From Gremmenia infestans (taxonomy: Eukaryota > Ascomycota > Leotiomycetes > Helotiales > Hamatocanthoscyphaceae): a DNA stretch of 64,000 bases. The notes below the pieces were generated by a model. The model did not search any database and was not told where the DNA came from. It worked only from the letters and a program-made list of their open reading frames with translations. Location: NCBI GenBank assembly GCA_032629725.1, contig JAFEVB010000009.1, positions 5,001 through 69,000 of the forward strand, given 5' to 3'. Positions 21,912 to 33,591 of this stretch are shown in pieces. Numbering within the stretch: position 1 is the first letter of the stretch; each line of letters opens with the position of its first letter. The translations under genes and the position numbers were made by a program.

Positions 21912-23255
21912 TCACGCCTTTATGAGCGGCTTGGATCCATACTTGGCAACCCTAATCGCAAGATATCCCAATGATGCAACACAAGTCGAGACACCACCAA
22001 ATGTCCACAAGCCATGCCAGTGCAGAGAATCACCCTGGCCCAGAATTGCGCCGCCGCCAGGTCCGCTAGCAAGTACGCCAAATGACAGCATAGCATAGCC
22101 CATGCCTACCCTTGTTCCAAGCTTCGACTTATCCTGGGTCAAGGCGACGAAACAGAGAGGAGGGAGTCCGATAAGGGCGCCACTCATGAAACCAGAGAGT
22201 AGTGCCATGACGATAATGGTACCTTTCGAGTGTACGGCCATCATACAGAGCATCAGGATGCCCGAGATCAAAGTTGCAGGTGCGAGAAGGTTGAATGGTC
22301 CCAATTTGTCTGCGAGAGCATTTGGTGCCGTTCGCCCAAACATCGAGGCGGCATTGAAGATGGGAACCAGATAGAAGGCTAGCGAGGTGTCGGTAATGCG
22401 CTGCGATTCGGCGTAGTATGAGAGGTAGAAAAAAATAACGAAGAGGCCCATATATGCGATGAGAGAGACGAGGACGAAAGACATGTAGGTGACATCGGTC
22501 AGGGCGGCAAAGTCCAATAGAGAGCGAACCCTAGGTGGCTTAACACGAAGTTTCAGGATAGAGATTGGGATGAGGAGGGTCACGAGAGAGATGAAGCCGC
22601 TTATGCGGATAGCCCAGGGGAATCCGACTTCGTCAATAAGCCGATATAGTACAATGGGGTAGACAACACCTCCAAGCGCGGACCCCGATGCTGCCAGGCC
22701 CATTGCAGCTCCCATCTTGGTGCTAAAGTACTGGGGGATGATGGCTATGCAAGGGACAAATAGACAACCGGTTCCAATGCCTATAACAAAGCCTTGGGCC
22801 AAAAGCACTTGCCAGTACTCGTGGCATAGACTGAGCATCATATGCCCAAACACGATCAAAAAACCTCCAACGAGAAGTAATGTGCGTAGATAACCGCGAT
22901 CATAGACTGGACCAGCAAAAAAACCGACTACGAGTAGCATGAACGCCTCAATGGAGCCAATCCATGAGATATTCGAAGATGTTGTAGTGAAGAGCGCTCC
23001 AGATTCGTAATATGTCTGGTATACACCAAACGCGTTTAGGATACCCCAGGTATTGAAGAATAACATAAAGCAACCCGCAACATGAAGCCATGCTAGAAGA
23101 CCGCCATTGGGCGGTGGTCCTGGAATGGGACTAGCAGGTTTGACAGGTCCATCATCGTGAGTGAGAGATTCTTGTGGTGGTGATGATCGTGGGTTCTCGA
23201 CATCTATCTTCTCGTGTGGTGTCATTGGAAGAGTATCCTGTATTACTTCGCTCAT
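21912..23255 (-). CDS. MFS transporter, monocarboxylate (MCT) type
   Basis: Single-exon 447-aa membrane protein with a 45-residue polar N-terminus and about 12 hydrophobic segments. The sequence 'PPPNGGLLAWLHVAGCF' before TM1 and the 'FNTWGILNAFGVYQTYY' pattern are characteristic of fungal monocarboxylate-porter-like MFS proteins. Such proteins often sit at the edge of metabolite clusters and may export product or take up acids. It is the leftmost intact gene before the transposon block and is co-oriented with 2OG oxygenase A. Substrate is unknown. Confidence 0.85.
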   Translation of the reverse strand: MSEVIQDTLPMTPHEKIDVENPRSSPPQESLTHDDGPVKPASPIPGPPPNGGLLAWLHVAGCFMLFFNTWGILNAFGVYQTYYESGALFTTTSSNISWIGSIEAFMLLVVGFFAGPVYDRGYLRTLLLVGGFLIVFGHMMLSLCHEYWQVLLAQGFVIGIGTGCLFVPCIAIIPQYFSTKMGAAMGLAASGSALGGVVYPIVLYRLIDEVGFPWAIRISGFISLVTLLIPISILKLRVKPPRVRSLLDFAALTDVTYMSFVLVSLIAYMGLFVIFFYLSYYAESQRITDTSLAFYLVPIFNAASMFGRTAPNALADKLGPFNLLAPATLISGILMLCMMAVHSKGTIIVMALLSGFMSGALIGLPPLCFVALTQDKSKLGTRVGMGYAMLSFGVLASGPGGGAILGQGDSLHWHGLWTFGGVSTCVASLGYLAIRVAKYGSKPLIKA

Positions 23256-24160
23256 TTTTGCTGTGATGGGTGGGCGCCACGGTGCTTTTACTTATTTGGT
23301 GCTCCATGATGTTCATAATATATAGGAACGTTGCCTGAAGATGCTCGGCGATACTTCTCCTGCTCGGTGTTAGGATTTCTGCCTCGGCCGACATCTCGGA
23401 GATCGCCAACTCCGAGCTATAAAAGTAACAGTATGATGAAATAGATCGACAATAATAAATAGGAAGCCACGCCACGCAAACAAGCATGAAACTCCCCCTT
23501 GCAGACAACGCCAATAATGTCCGATCATTGCCCGGAAAGCGATAACAACCAGATGTCACATTGCTCTCGAGACATCGAGCCAAAATTCCTATCACCTGCC
23601 AGAGCTCAGTGCAGGGCTCGGAACTACCCCATTGCGAAGGATCTCAGACTTTGGGAAGAGTGTTTCTTATTGTTTCAGAGATTCCAAAACATTATTCATA
23701 GACAATTTTGCAGAGGGTTTATGAATAACACGTGACTGTCATTATTGAACCCGAGAAACTAAGCTATTCATCACATTAACAACTTCTATCGATCCTCTGT
23801 GATGATAGAGTGGATTTATTATGTATCTTCTTTCCTCCCCTGATTATTATCTCTTGCGGAGAAAAGTGACAATTAAAAAGGGGGGCCTGTGGCCTCAGGG
23901 GCTGCTAAGCGATCTGGACTTCATGCGAAAACTGCCTAAGCCGAGCCAAGCCCCTCAATCCTTTTTCTTACCAACAAAAGACTTGATCTTAAGTCGGCAG
24001 AGTAATTTTCGAACATTGATATACGACAAATAGGACCCATGCTAGTATATTTGGATAAGCAGCTTTTGATAACAAATAATCTCTAACTCTGCCCAGTTAT
24101 CGTAAAGTTTTATGCATCGGCGGTGAATTTGATCAACCCCCTAACCTAGATCCTCCGCAT
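23256..24160. other. Intergenic region between MFS and 2OG oxygenase A
   Basis: It holds the promoter of the MFS gene and the 3' flank of oxygenase A. Short frames here lack any family resemblance. Nothing further was recognised. Confidence 0.5.
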
Positions 24161-25602
24161 TCATTTATACTTCCGGTCTCTAAAGCCTCCAATGACATCC
24201 ACAGTTCCGTCACCCGACTCTGCGAATCTTTTAGCCGAGATCTCGGGATTTAACTGCAAGTTGAGATGTTAGCATTCCTTTGATTCCTTGGATATTCAAG
24301 AGAACTCTCTACTACTAGGTCTTGAGAAGTAACAAAGCAGCACGCGAAACTATTTTGCTGTGGGATTCACTTACCTGCAACGTCTGCTTTGCTTTAACCC
24401 ACTCCTCCATAGAGACAGGCTTCTCGAATCGAGGCTTTACACCCGCTTCCTTCAACACGGGCGAGTCCAAGATGGGGTTCAATATCGTAGCGTTATGCGG
24501 ACGAGCAAAATAGAGTAGTCCCGTGCGGTCATACTGCCATTGATCCTTTGGTGGTGCTACTACTCTATGAATGGAGCTCTTTAGCCAACCACCTGTCAGG
24601 TGAGAAATCGTATCGGCGAGATTCACTGTTATTGTTCCTGGTTGCGCCGACACATACGTCCAATTTCCATCATCTCCTAAAATTTGTAGTCCTGCAACTG
24701 GCTGTCGAAACAAGAGAGTCACTGTCCCGAGATCGGTATGTCCTGTAGACTGGCCATAACCGCTTGCAGCGTGTTCCTCGGCTGTACGCTTGTGGTAAAT
24801 CATGTACCGAAAATGGTCCTCGCTTTTCTGCTCGTAGGAATGCTGTTTAACGAGATACTCCTCGTCGGGCAATTGCAAGATGATGGCAAAAAGTCGCAAC
24901 AGCGGAAGGACAACGTTATTGTGGAGTGCGCGGGAAAATACCTCTATCTCGGGTAGATGTGCCTTTACCAGATCTGGCTGTCTATACTTACCCTCGAAAT
25001 CTTTAGTGAACTTGGGGATATTGAAGATTTCAACATTGTCTTTTACGGGTCCGACCTTTCCACGGCCCGGGCGACGCCAGCCATTGTAGTCCGCGTTCGC
25101 ATAGTCGATCTCGTATTTGGCCTTCTCTTCGGTGTCCAAGTCAAAGAAGTTCTTCGCTAATGTAAACTGCTGGTCTATCTGCTCCTGAGAAAGTCCAAAG
25201 TTCTTAACGTAGAAAAATCCGACATGGTGGACCGCATGCTCAACTGCGAAATGGGAAAAAGGTAATTAGCTTTCTTGCAAAAGAAAGGTAAAGTATAAAG
25301 ATTGCTACTGAGCTCATGTGAAATCCTTGACTAACAGCTTCAAAAACATAATTACAAAATTCGGGAAATGTGCTGGGATGGGCAATCGGGGATTCGGATG
25401 ACGTACGCTGCTTTGCCAGTCGTTCTTTACCTCCAGGGCGATTGTAATCCTCAAGGTCAAGGGTGACAAGTTCAGCCCATGGAAGGGTTTCCTGAGTTTC
25501 AGGTGGATGTGTATAAGGTGTCAGCTGGTCGAAGTCGTATTTGTGTTGGTCCTTAGCTGGAAGGACTTCCGATCTTACGCTTTCGGTTACTGTGACAGAC
25601 AT
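24161..25602 (-). CDS. 2-oxoglutarate/Fe(II)-dependent oxygenase A
   Basis: Predicted cytosolic non-heme iron oxygenase of 385 aa using 2-oxoglutarate and O2. Exons: 25407-25602, 24375-25243, 24161-24253 (introns of 163 and 121 nt, both long for this window). The iron ligands are H234-x-D236 ('GHTDLGT') and H291 ('SSIHRVV'), with an Arg in 'YDRTGLLYFARP' for 2OG binding. The N-terminal DIOX_N part includes 'HHVGFFYVKNFGL'. The final exon adds 31 residues ('LNPEISAKRF...'). The start is the second Met in the frame; an upstream Met gives 15 extra residues. The architecture is isopenicillin-N-synthase-like and clearly different from oxygenase B. It probably oxidises a cluster intermediate; substrate unknown. 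Confidence 0.85.
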
Positions 25603-26819
25603 GATGATAATTACCCAGGTATGTTGTGCAGATTCGTGCTGAAGCAAACAAGAAACTTTTCTTTATAAGTATTCCTTGAAGTAGAAGAAGCAAACGAGGC
25701 TACCAGGGTGTTGCCTTATCGCTTGGTCAGCCTTGTATATTTTGCCATTTCAACCCCGCATGTCGACATCGCATTCCCCCCACTGGGTCCATTTCAAGAC
25801 CAATCATCTTTGACCTGCTACTATTGTCTATAGCCGTATTTCCGTCCTTTTATCGACTGTGGATTCTGGAACTATTCAATAAAGCATGACATGATTTCCT
25901 GCAAAGTCTCCATACGAACCTTCCAAATTCTTTGTGTTCGATTTCATCCTGCTTGACTACTTTTCGATTTATCTCCTGCCAAAACGCTTGCTTACAGTTT
26001 TCTATCTAGCTTTACTTTTGCAAACGAGTTTAGTACGGAGTATGTATGTATACACCTAGATCACTGTGAGTGTCTGGCAAACAACAAAGCCGAATAAAGT
26101 TTTGCCGGGTTTTCGCCGATTTATTCAAGTCCCCATGCAAAATGTGACCCTTTAAAGCAACAAATTCCGCAATGCCCAGCCAGGAGATAACGAAGCTTAT
26201 CTAATGACTCGATTGCCCCTAAAACTCACTTTGCTATTGGCCATCGATCATAAGACTATGCAGGAGTTTTGGTAAATCAGGCGCAAACCCCCTTGTACCG
26301 ACCCAATTTATTAAATAGGCCAAGGGAACTGACTCGGTCCTCAATCACCAAGATCATGCATATATGGCAACATATCAATTGTCTTGATAATGCCCTTGGG
26401 CTCACGAAGCAGAAGCTGCAATGCAAGGATATGGGTTGCAAAAGAGTTGGAAGTGAAACACATTGTACATTTACCGGTACCTATGCCGATATAATTGATT
26501 GGCCCAGGCCTGCGTGAACCTTTACCATATTAAAAGCAATCCAGAAGGGCCGAGTATGAGGTACTCCTCTCTATCTCCTCGCAGCAGCTGCAGCTCAACA
26601 TCTACAGAGTGGAAACACGGAGGATTGCCTCAATTAGATGTAGTTCAGAGCCCACTATGGCGGAAGTAGTATTCAGATGTCGCAATCATGAAAGTAGGAA
26701 GCCTTTTAGTCTCTTATGAAGAATGCAATCCTTGCTGAAAAGAAAAAATCAACCTTCCTATCACAAGATATATACCGACTTGCTCTACCTCTTTCTACTG
26801 GCACTCCCTACTGGTAACA
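25603..26819. promoter_or_regulatory. Divergent promoter region, oxygenase A / MFS
   Basis: A 1.2-kb non-coding interval between two genes transcribed away from each other. It contains one copy of the TACGGAGTA motif at 26034-26042 that recurs elsewhere in the cluster. No gene is seen. Confidence 0.5.
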
Positions 26820-28436
26820 ATGGCGGAAACTACAAACGAGTCCAATCGAGGAATCCAGAAGTTACCCGAAATCAGCGAAAGCAGACCAGAGTCCGAAGTT
26901 TCAGCAGCAAAAGAAACCTCAGAAGATGTCCTAAAGGATCAAAGGGAGATTGAATTGCGAGCCTGGGAAAGGCAAGGGGCCTGGGGTGCTACACGGCGCT
27001 TCTGGAGAACCGTACAGCGATACGTTTGGGATGATCCAGACAAGCCCAAAGCCGAAAAACTGTTTCTCTTCAAACTAGACTTCTTCCTCCTCACCTATGG
27101 TTGTCTGGGATACTTCTGCAAAAACCTTGACCAGGCCAACATTAGGAATGCTTATGTATCTGGCATGAAGGAAGCCCTACATATGGGCGGCAGTCAACTT
27201 ACCTATATGTCAAACGTCTTCACTGCCGGCTATGTTGTAAGTCAACTACCAGCGGTTATCTTGGCGACGAAAATCCGACCTTCACTTCTTATTCCAACAC
27301 TCGAGGTCCTCTGGTCGATATTCACATTTTGCAGTGCAGCCGTCAAATCAGTTCCACAGCTCTACGCATTACGTTTTTTGATTGGCTTGTGTGAAGGGGC
27401 CTTCTTCCCAGTTATCATATATGTCATTGGATCCTGGTATACAAAGCAGGAAAGAGCAAAGCGCGTTGCTCTCTTTTACTGTACGGCGACCCTCGCCGGC
27501 ATGTTCAGTGGGTATCTCCAAGCCGCTGCCTACAAAAACCTTGATGGCAAGCTTGGCCACAGTGGCTGGCAGTGGCTGTTTATTATTTGCGGCATCATCA
27601 GCTTGCCAGTTGGAATATTGGGATACTTCTTCAATCCAGATTTTCCAGAGAACACACGTGCGTTCTATTTGTCCAAGTCTGAAGTAGAGTTTGCACGGCA
27701 AAGACTGTTACACGAGGGGTACAAGCCCCTTGGTGCATCTGCCTGGGATAGGACGAAGCTATTTCGAATTATGGCTCAGTGGCAGTTTTGGGTGCTGCCC
27801 TTGGGGTACTTTTTCGTTCAGGCTAGCTTTCCTGATCAGCAACCGGCTTATGCACTCTGGCTCAAGTCTGAGGGCTATTCGGTTTACCAAATCAACGTCT
27901 GGCCCACTGGACAATCTGCAATTGGCGTTATCGTACAAGTTGTCGCGGGCATGTTATCGGACTCGAAGCTGCTACGCGGTAATCGCTGGCAAGCCATCTT
28001 CGTGATGCAAGGTGGAACTTTCTTCGCTACCATTGTGCTTGCAATATGGAACGTTCCTCGCAATTTGAAGTTCGCAGCCTTTTATCTCTCCTACTTTTCT
28101 GCTGGGGTGCCAGGTATTTGGTTCGCTTGGTATCCCGACCTCATCCCTCACGACCATGAAATGAGAGGCTTCTTGATTGCCGCCTCAAATATGTGTGGAT
28201 ACATCAATTCAATCTGGTACTCCGACGCAGTCTGGAGAACAGCCGAGGGCCCAAGCTTCAGGCCTGGATGGATCGCTGCTTCCAGCTTTGGAGTTGCGAT
28301 TGTAATGACTACACTATTAGTAAATATTCTTGGAATTCGAGATGGAAAGAATCGGGCTCGTGTACAAGAAGGTCGACTTGATTTAGAGTCGCCTGGGATA
28401 ATATTACAGGAAGGAGAGAAGGGGAGTCTCACGTAA
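26820..28436 (+). CDS. MFS transporter, pantothenate/allantoate permease-like
   Basis: Uninterrupted 538-aa protein with about 12 membrane segments, of the anion:cation symporter (Dal5/Fen2/Liz1) group. The segment 'FCKNLDQANIRNAYVSGM' after TM1 is the signature of the pantothenate (Fen2/Liz1) branch. The N-terminal about 75 residues are polar. It lies between two 2OG oxygenase genes. A cluster-borne homologue may move an acidic intermediate or product, but vitamin or nitrogen uptake cannot be excluded. Confidence 0.85.
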   Translation: MAETTNESNRGIQKLPEISESRPESEVSAAKETSEDVLKDQREIELRAWERQGAWGATRRFWRTVQRYVWDDPDKPKAEKLFLFKLDFFLLTYGCLGYFCKNLDQANIRNAYVSGMKEALHMGGSQLTYMSNVFTAGYVVSQLPAVILATKIRPSLLIPTLEVLWSIFTFCSAAVKSVPQLYALRFLIGLCEGAFFPVIIYVIGSWYTKQERAKRVALFYCTATLAGMFSGYLQAAAYKNLDGKLGHSGWQWLFIICGIISLPVGILGYFFNPDFPENTRAFYLSKSEVEFARQRLLHEGYKPLGASAWDRTKLFRIMAQWQFWVLPLGYFFVQASFPDQQPAYALWLKSEGYSVYQINVWPTGQSAIGVIVQVVAGMLSDSKLLRGNRWQAIFVMQGGTFFATIVLAIWNVPRNLKFAAFYLSYFSAGVPGIWFAWYPDLIPHDHEMRGFLIAASNMCGYINSIWYSDAVWRTAEGPSFRPGWIAASSFGVAIVMTTLLVNILGIRDGKNRARVQEGRLDLESPGIILQEGEKGSLT

Positions 28437-28713
28437 TTAGTAGCAGACGAATAATTAACTCGCCTGAAAACAGTGAAAGGCTGTTCCCATCCTGCCTATT
28501 CTTCTCATTTGTGGATATAGCACCTGGCATGAAAACCAGAATACGAAAAGAAGTAATGCATATTTGACGGCTAATTTACAGCTTAAGATGTAACTATCTT
28601 TAAGCTATCCTCATGGCTAACAAGGAAACATACAAATAGAGTGGTGTTGATCTTATAGAACACAACATTTATCCAAGGTTTGTAACGGAAAAATTCTCAC
28701 AATTCTTCGACTT

Positions 28714-29870
28714 CTAAGAGTTCAATTTCTTACCAGCTTCACCACCTATAGTTTCTATCAATCTCTGTCGAATATGCCCACCTACAACTGTCTCGACTCC
28801 CGACCCATCCAAACTTCGACACTTCAAGTCTAAGTTGCCATTAAAGAAGAAAGGTGCACTGTGTCGAGGTCTCGTACTATGGTTGACGACGCGATGACGC
28901 GCGCTGCGGTAGTAACCCGCCGTCCATTTCTGCATCATGTCTCCCATGTTGATCACATACGAGTTTGCTTTCACTGGTACCGGAATCCAGGTTTCAGTGG
29001 GCGGATAAAACACTTCAAGTCCTTCGGTGCCTTCTTCTTGAAGTAACACTGAGACGTTTCCGAAATCAGTGTGTTCGCCAACTGTGGGCGAGTCAGAAAT
29101 TTGCTATAGTGAGGTCTAGAGAATCACGTGTGGTATCAAGACAGAAAGTGAGGGGTGTTTGTGAAATGTTCTTACCTCCAAATTGATTCTCGAGCTTGAC
29201 CGGTTGAGGGGGATAATGCAAAAGCCGCATAGGAACGGAGGGTTTGATGGTCAGCTCGTCGAAAACATCAGGCGGACAGTTCCATGACTTCGGAAGACCA
29301 CGAGCAAGAATCTTGAGTATCACTTCCACCATCTCAACCATCTTGCCGTGGTAGTCCATAAGTGGAGCCCGGAATTCTTCATCAGAAAGTGACTTTGGCC
29401 ACTGATTGGGACCAGTGTGAAAAGATCCCGCACCTGGAGCATCTGCAGGGGTTTCTAGACCCAAGATGTACCCCTTGAGAAGAAAAGGTTATCAGCAATG
29501 ATCCAAAAATGAAGTCTATATGCGAACAGCGACCTACCTCTTTAGTATCAGGTAGCAAACCCTCTTTGTGGATCTGGAGGGAAGGAGGTTCATAACCTCG
29601 AAATGACCGACCCATGGCTTTTCCGATCCAGACATCCATCTTTTCTTCACGAGAGAGCGAGAAGAACCGTTTGGTACACTCCAGTGCTTTCAGGCGATCT
29701 GCCTCCTGGACCTCGTAGCCGACGAGGTAGAAGAAACCATACGTCGTGCAGGCATGGCGCATTGTCTCGACTACATTGCTTACAGCCGCAGGAGACGCAT
29801 CTGGATTGAGAAACGGGCTGATATCCACGGTTGGGATAGATTCGGGGACGTTAGTTTCGATACTGCCCAT
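28714..29870 (-). CDS. 2-oxoglutarate/Fe(II)-dependent oxygenase B (CitB/TropC-like)
   Basis: 332-aa non-heme iron oxygenase. Exons: 29538-29870, 29176-29473, 28714-29081. Iron ligands are H214-x-D216 ('GEHTDFGN') and H273 ('SARHRVVN'); R283-x-S285 binds 2-oxoglutarate. The phrases 'IPTVDISPFL', 'MRLLHYPPQP' and 'APFFFNGNLD' are typical of the compact fungal group that includes the citrinin methyl oxidase CitB and the tropolone ring-expanding TropC. With an aldehyde-releasing C-methylating PKS and a TropB-like enzyme nearby, oxidation of the ring methyl group, with or without ring expansion, is the likely step. The two possibilities cannot be told apart here. An upstream Met (29918) would add 16 residues. 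Confidence 0.85.
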
Positions 29871-30636
29871 CTTGCCAGCTGGATTGAATGGAGCAGTGAT
29901 ATAAAATGGATAAGACAATGCCAGATGTACAAGTTACTGAATGAAGAGAACAGGTTGAAGATTTTGGCTGGTATCATGAATAAGTCTCGAATGCTCTCCT
30001 CTGATCCCCTTGAGACTGGGGCTGGGGTTTGACTCTCGTGACTCGGAGAACTTGAGAGAAGGAAGAACTCCGAAGAGATATCGGCCGAGATGCCACTGTT
30101 TCATTCTTATTCTAGCTATGCGCTACGGATGTCATAGCCAGCAATGAGAATTTAGTAGAAGAATCCTTTACCTGCAGAGTGAGGGTCCCGGTTTTAGCGC
30201 AACAAAGGATTCATCCCCTGGTTTCCTGGGCTGATGCCCTTGTCGTTGTGCCGTGCTGAGCATAGGCTTTATTTGTACCCCTATACGCCGTATCAATGAG
30301 GCTATTAAAAGCATTACGCTATGAGGATAAGGTTCAAATATCTGCCCAATTAGTGGCAAAGTATTGTAAATTCCCTTTTGGGGAGGACACTTCTCTTGGA
30401 CGCCGACTTTGCGACTTTGGTCCTGATGGCACTTATGGCTCGACCTAGTTGCTTCGTAAATGAAACGATTGAATTGCAATAATAATATGGCCATTGCCTT
30501 AGAATTCAACTCAAGACCGAACAAAAAGCAATATATTATAACAAATACACGAAAAACGGCAACGAACATCAACCATTACCTCTTGCCTTACCATCAAACT
30601 GAATAATTTCCCTTTCACTCTCTACCTCGGCCCAAA
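29871..30636. promoter_or_regulatory. Divergent promoter region, oxygenase B / YCII-like 1
   Basis: Non-coding interval of 766 bp between oppositely directed genes. No recognised motif apart from ordinary AT-rich patches, and no gene. Confidence 0.45.
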
Positions 30637-30969
30637 ATGTCAGAGCAATGCGACTGGCTTCTCCAAGTCCCTATCAATCCAGACGACATGGAGACGTGGA
30701 CAAACAATCGCGCTGCGCATGTGGCTCACCTCAAGCCTTATATCGAAGCTGGAACGATCGTCTTCGCCGGCCCCACTCTAGCCGCGCACCCCAAGACGCC
30801 GGACGATGAGATGAAAATCACAGGAAGCGTGATGCTATTCAAGGCCGGTAGTGCGGAGGAGGTGCGTGCGATTGTGAAGGAGAATCCGTTTGTCGGAGTT
30901 GGGATTTGGGATATGGAGCATGCGACCGTGACACCGTTTCTCTGTGCTGTGAGAAGGCCAGCGGCTTAG
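30637..30969 (+). CDS. YCII-like (DGPF-type) small protein 1
   Basis: Intronless 110-aa protein of the dimeric alpha+beta barrel type. The pattern 'RAAHVAHLKPYIEAG' near the N-terminus, the central 'ITGSVMLFKAGSAEEV' and the 'ENPFVGVGIWDMEHATVTPF' ending match YCII-related proteins, where a His and an Asp near the dimer cleft may be catalytic. In fungi these are mostly uncharacterised; the fold is used for dehalogenation, lyase or cyclisation chemistry in other families. A paralogue of nearly identical length lies at 39334 in the same cluster, which suggests a pathway role. Confidence 0.8.
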   Translation: MSEQCDWLLQVPINPDDMETWTNNRAAHVAHLKPYIEAGTIVFAGPTLAAHPKTPDDEMKITGSVMLFKAGSAEEVRAIVKENPFVGVGIWDMEHATVTPFLCAVRRPAA

Positions 30970-31199
30970 CCCGGAATCCGGGGTTTTAGCGTCAGCCGTT
31001 AGTTGTTTAGGCATTAATTAACATATACTCAGAAATTTGAATATCACTCATTTAGAAAAATATCGATCTCACGCTACATGTTTTTATGATCAAGTGCTGT
31101 CTATCTTTCAAGGTGATGTCCATATAATGATATGCCGCTATATTGAAATTCCACAATACTCCGTAACTCAAAAGCACAATCCCCACAACCCCACAACGC

Positions 31200-31683
31200 T
31201 CAAGATTGTCGCTTATTCGCCTTCCAAACTTTCTTGAAATCACGCTTCACTTCCTTCATTAAACCCTTTGCTTCAGTCTTGAGACCCTTCTTCTCTTCGG
31301 CAGACCACTGCTCATTCTTCTTCGCCGCCCGCAATTCGCTGAAGTACAGACTCAATGTGTGCGTAGCGCTTTCGGTGGCACACTTCGTGCAGCACTCTTC
31401 ATCCGCTGCGTCGGCAAGAGCTGCGCTGAGCGTGTGAAGGAGAGCCTTTGTACTAGGCTGTCGGAGATGCGCATCGATATATGGAGTTTGTGAGGCTCCA
31501 TGTACATGACAAGGCTTGCTGTCGGTTTATAAGTAGACTGGTTGGCGGTGGGGTAGTGCTGCTTCTAATTGCTTACGTTGGTTTTTCCAAGGTCTCCAAT
31601 GACACTGAATCAACAGATTTGAACGGTGGTGGAGGGAGTGATATCTCCATTTCCGACTTTGATGGCGGATATCCCTGGGTCAT
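31200..31683 (-). CDS. Small conserved-looking protein of unknown function
   Basis: 141-aa model with exons 31577-31683 and 31200-31518 (58-nt intron GTAAGC...CAG). The N-terminal third is Ser/Pro-rich. The C-terminal two thirds look strongly protein-like: an Ala/Leu helix, a Cys cluster ('EECCTKCA'), then an amphipathic Lys/Glu-rich helix ('EEKKGLKTEAKGLMKEVK') with a basic end. No family was recognised. It lies tail to tail with YCII-like 1. The splice model is by inspection only. Confidence 0.5.
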
Positions 31684-32357
31684 GATAGTCTGAGATCTGA
31701 TATATATTACAGATTGGGATAATGTCGATGAAATGGCGAATAATGAAAATGGTATGAGTTTGTGATCTGGTTGCGAGTATCAATAAACAGTTGTAGTATA
31801 CTGCTTGAACATTGAGGATGTCTATCGATTATATAGATCTTAAAATACGGTACTTGTAGCATTTGCCTGAGTACGTGGCGTTTCGGCCGAAGAAGTTTCG
31901 GAGCCGAAGGGACTGCCTCGTACGAGAGAACATATCCCGTGACTTACAAACGAAAAACACCACTAAATGGGTGAAACTTGGCAAGAGTGAGTATAAAAAC
32001 AAGCTGTATTGAAAACAAAATAAACTGTATAAGTTATGTCTGATTCATTAAGCCAACTTTGTGAATAAGAAGTGGATTGGTGATGTGCATGTCTGAGGGA
32101 CAGACTAACAAGTCGCCTCGGAGTTTCTAAACCCTGCTAAATTTTCGGATATAGATTCGACATCACTACTGCTTCAAGTCCGAGTTTTATAGAGCACTAA
32201 GAATTGCATTCATGCATCAACGAGATTACTTATCAAGGTTACTTTTATGCTTGGGTTTGTAGTATATAAAGTAGCTAGCTACGGAGAATACATGAAGTTG
32301 TATCTCCACAACTGAAACCGAAAACAACCTCGAACAATTGCGGCAGAGCGAATGTTT
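31684..32357. other. Intergenic region
   Basis: It holds the promoter of the small unknown gene and the 3' flank of the SDR gene. No gene or repeat seen. Confidence 0.45.
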
Positions 32358-33275
32358 TCACCACGGCTGAATTGGCGTAAGGTACTCGCGGACGACGTTA
32401 CCAGCATCGGCATCTCTCTTGCCCTCAATAACTCCACGCATAACATCGCCCCCAACACTGGGTTCTTGGGCTCCAAGCCTCTTCAAAAGTTCCGTATTAC
32501 CACCTAAAGAGGTGGCAAGCAAGCCTGGTGCTACCGCCCACACCTTCACGCCATCATTCTTCAGCGCCTTTGCCCATTCTACCATCATCATATTGAGGCC
32601 AGCTTTAGAAGAACGATATCCGGCAAAGGGCTGCGTTTTAGGAAGACCCGCGGGCGAAAATATGTTTTTGGGGTTGCTAGCATCGGAGGCGTCGTGCAGT
32701 GAAGACAAACCACTGGTAAGGAAAAGTAGCCTTGGATCCCGGGACCGGAGCAACAGAGGGAGGAAGGTCGAAGTCATAATATGGGCTCCTGTCACATTGA
32801 CATCCCATGATTTATTCCACGCTTGACGTGTGGTCATACTGCCATCTTGGATATAAGCATCGAAGCAAGCCCCTGATGTCGCTGATGAGCTGGGAATTGA
32901 GGAGCCGGAGTCGGTCTCAAGTCACTTACCGGCATTGTTGATAAGACAATCAACTCGAGGATGTTTCGCAGCAATTGCTTCGTAGGCTCTCTGAATGGAT
33001 TCATCACTCTCGACGTCCACCTCGAACGGCTCGACCGAGCTCTGAGATATAGCTTCCGAAGTTGAATTCTCTGCGGCTAATCGCGCTTTCTCGAAGTTGC
33101 GCCCGCCTAGCAGGATGTGATATTTCTGGCTTGAACGAAGCAGGGATTTAACTGTTTCGAGCCCGATACCAGTGTTTGCTCCTATGGAAGGAATGGGTCA
33201 TTAGATCCATCCATGCCTGAGACTTTTGGGTGTAATAGAATTACCTGTGATGACAATAATGTTCGTTTCCTCCAT
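32358..33275 (-). CDS. Short-chain dehydrogenase/reductase
   Basis: 265-aa NAD(P)-dependent oxidoreductase. Exons: 33245-33275, 32930-33181, 32358-32872. It has the classical Rossmann glycine motif 'TGANTGIG' at residues 10-17, NNAG at 92-95, and the catalytic S148, Y180 and K184 ('YRSSKAG'). The C-terminus carries 'WAVAPGLLATSLGG'. It probably reduces or oxidises a carbonyl/alcohol in the pathway. It is co-oriented with the FSH hydrolase and NmrA-like genes. A TACTCCGTA motif lies about 200 bp upstream (33477-33485). Confidence 0.85.
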
Positions 33276-33591
33276 GTTCACGTTTTAATTGATTGTGTCT
33301 CACCAAGGAAAGCAAAATTAGAATGATTGAAGTACTTGTAAAGTTGCTCGGATATATTGAAGTTGTAGGGGATCTTGTCTCGCTTCGCGTGGGGCATGTA
33401 AAACCCCCTTGTCTTAGAAGGATGGCAATTGCTTGACTCGGACTCGTCGGAGTACAGAACGGAGATCACGCTTGGTTACTCCGTACTGAATAAACTAAAC
33501 CACACTGGGCTCCTACTTGTTAGGTAGTCTAGCACCTAATTCATATTGTTACTTCTAGTTCTATTTTGCATATAAATCTGGCCCAGAGGGG

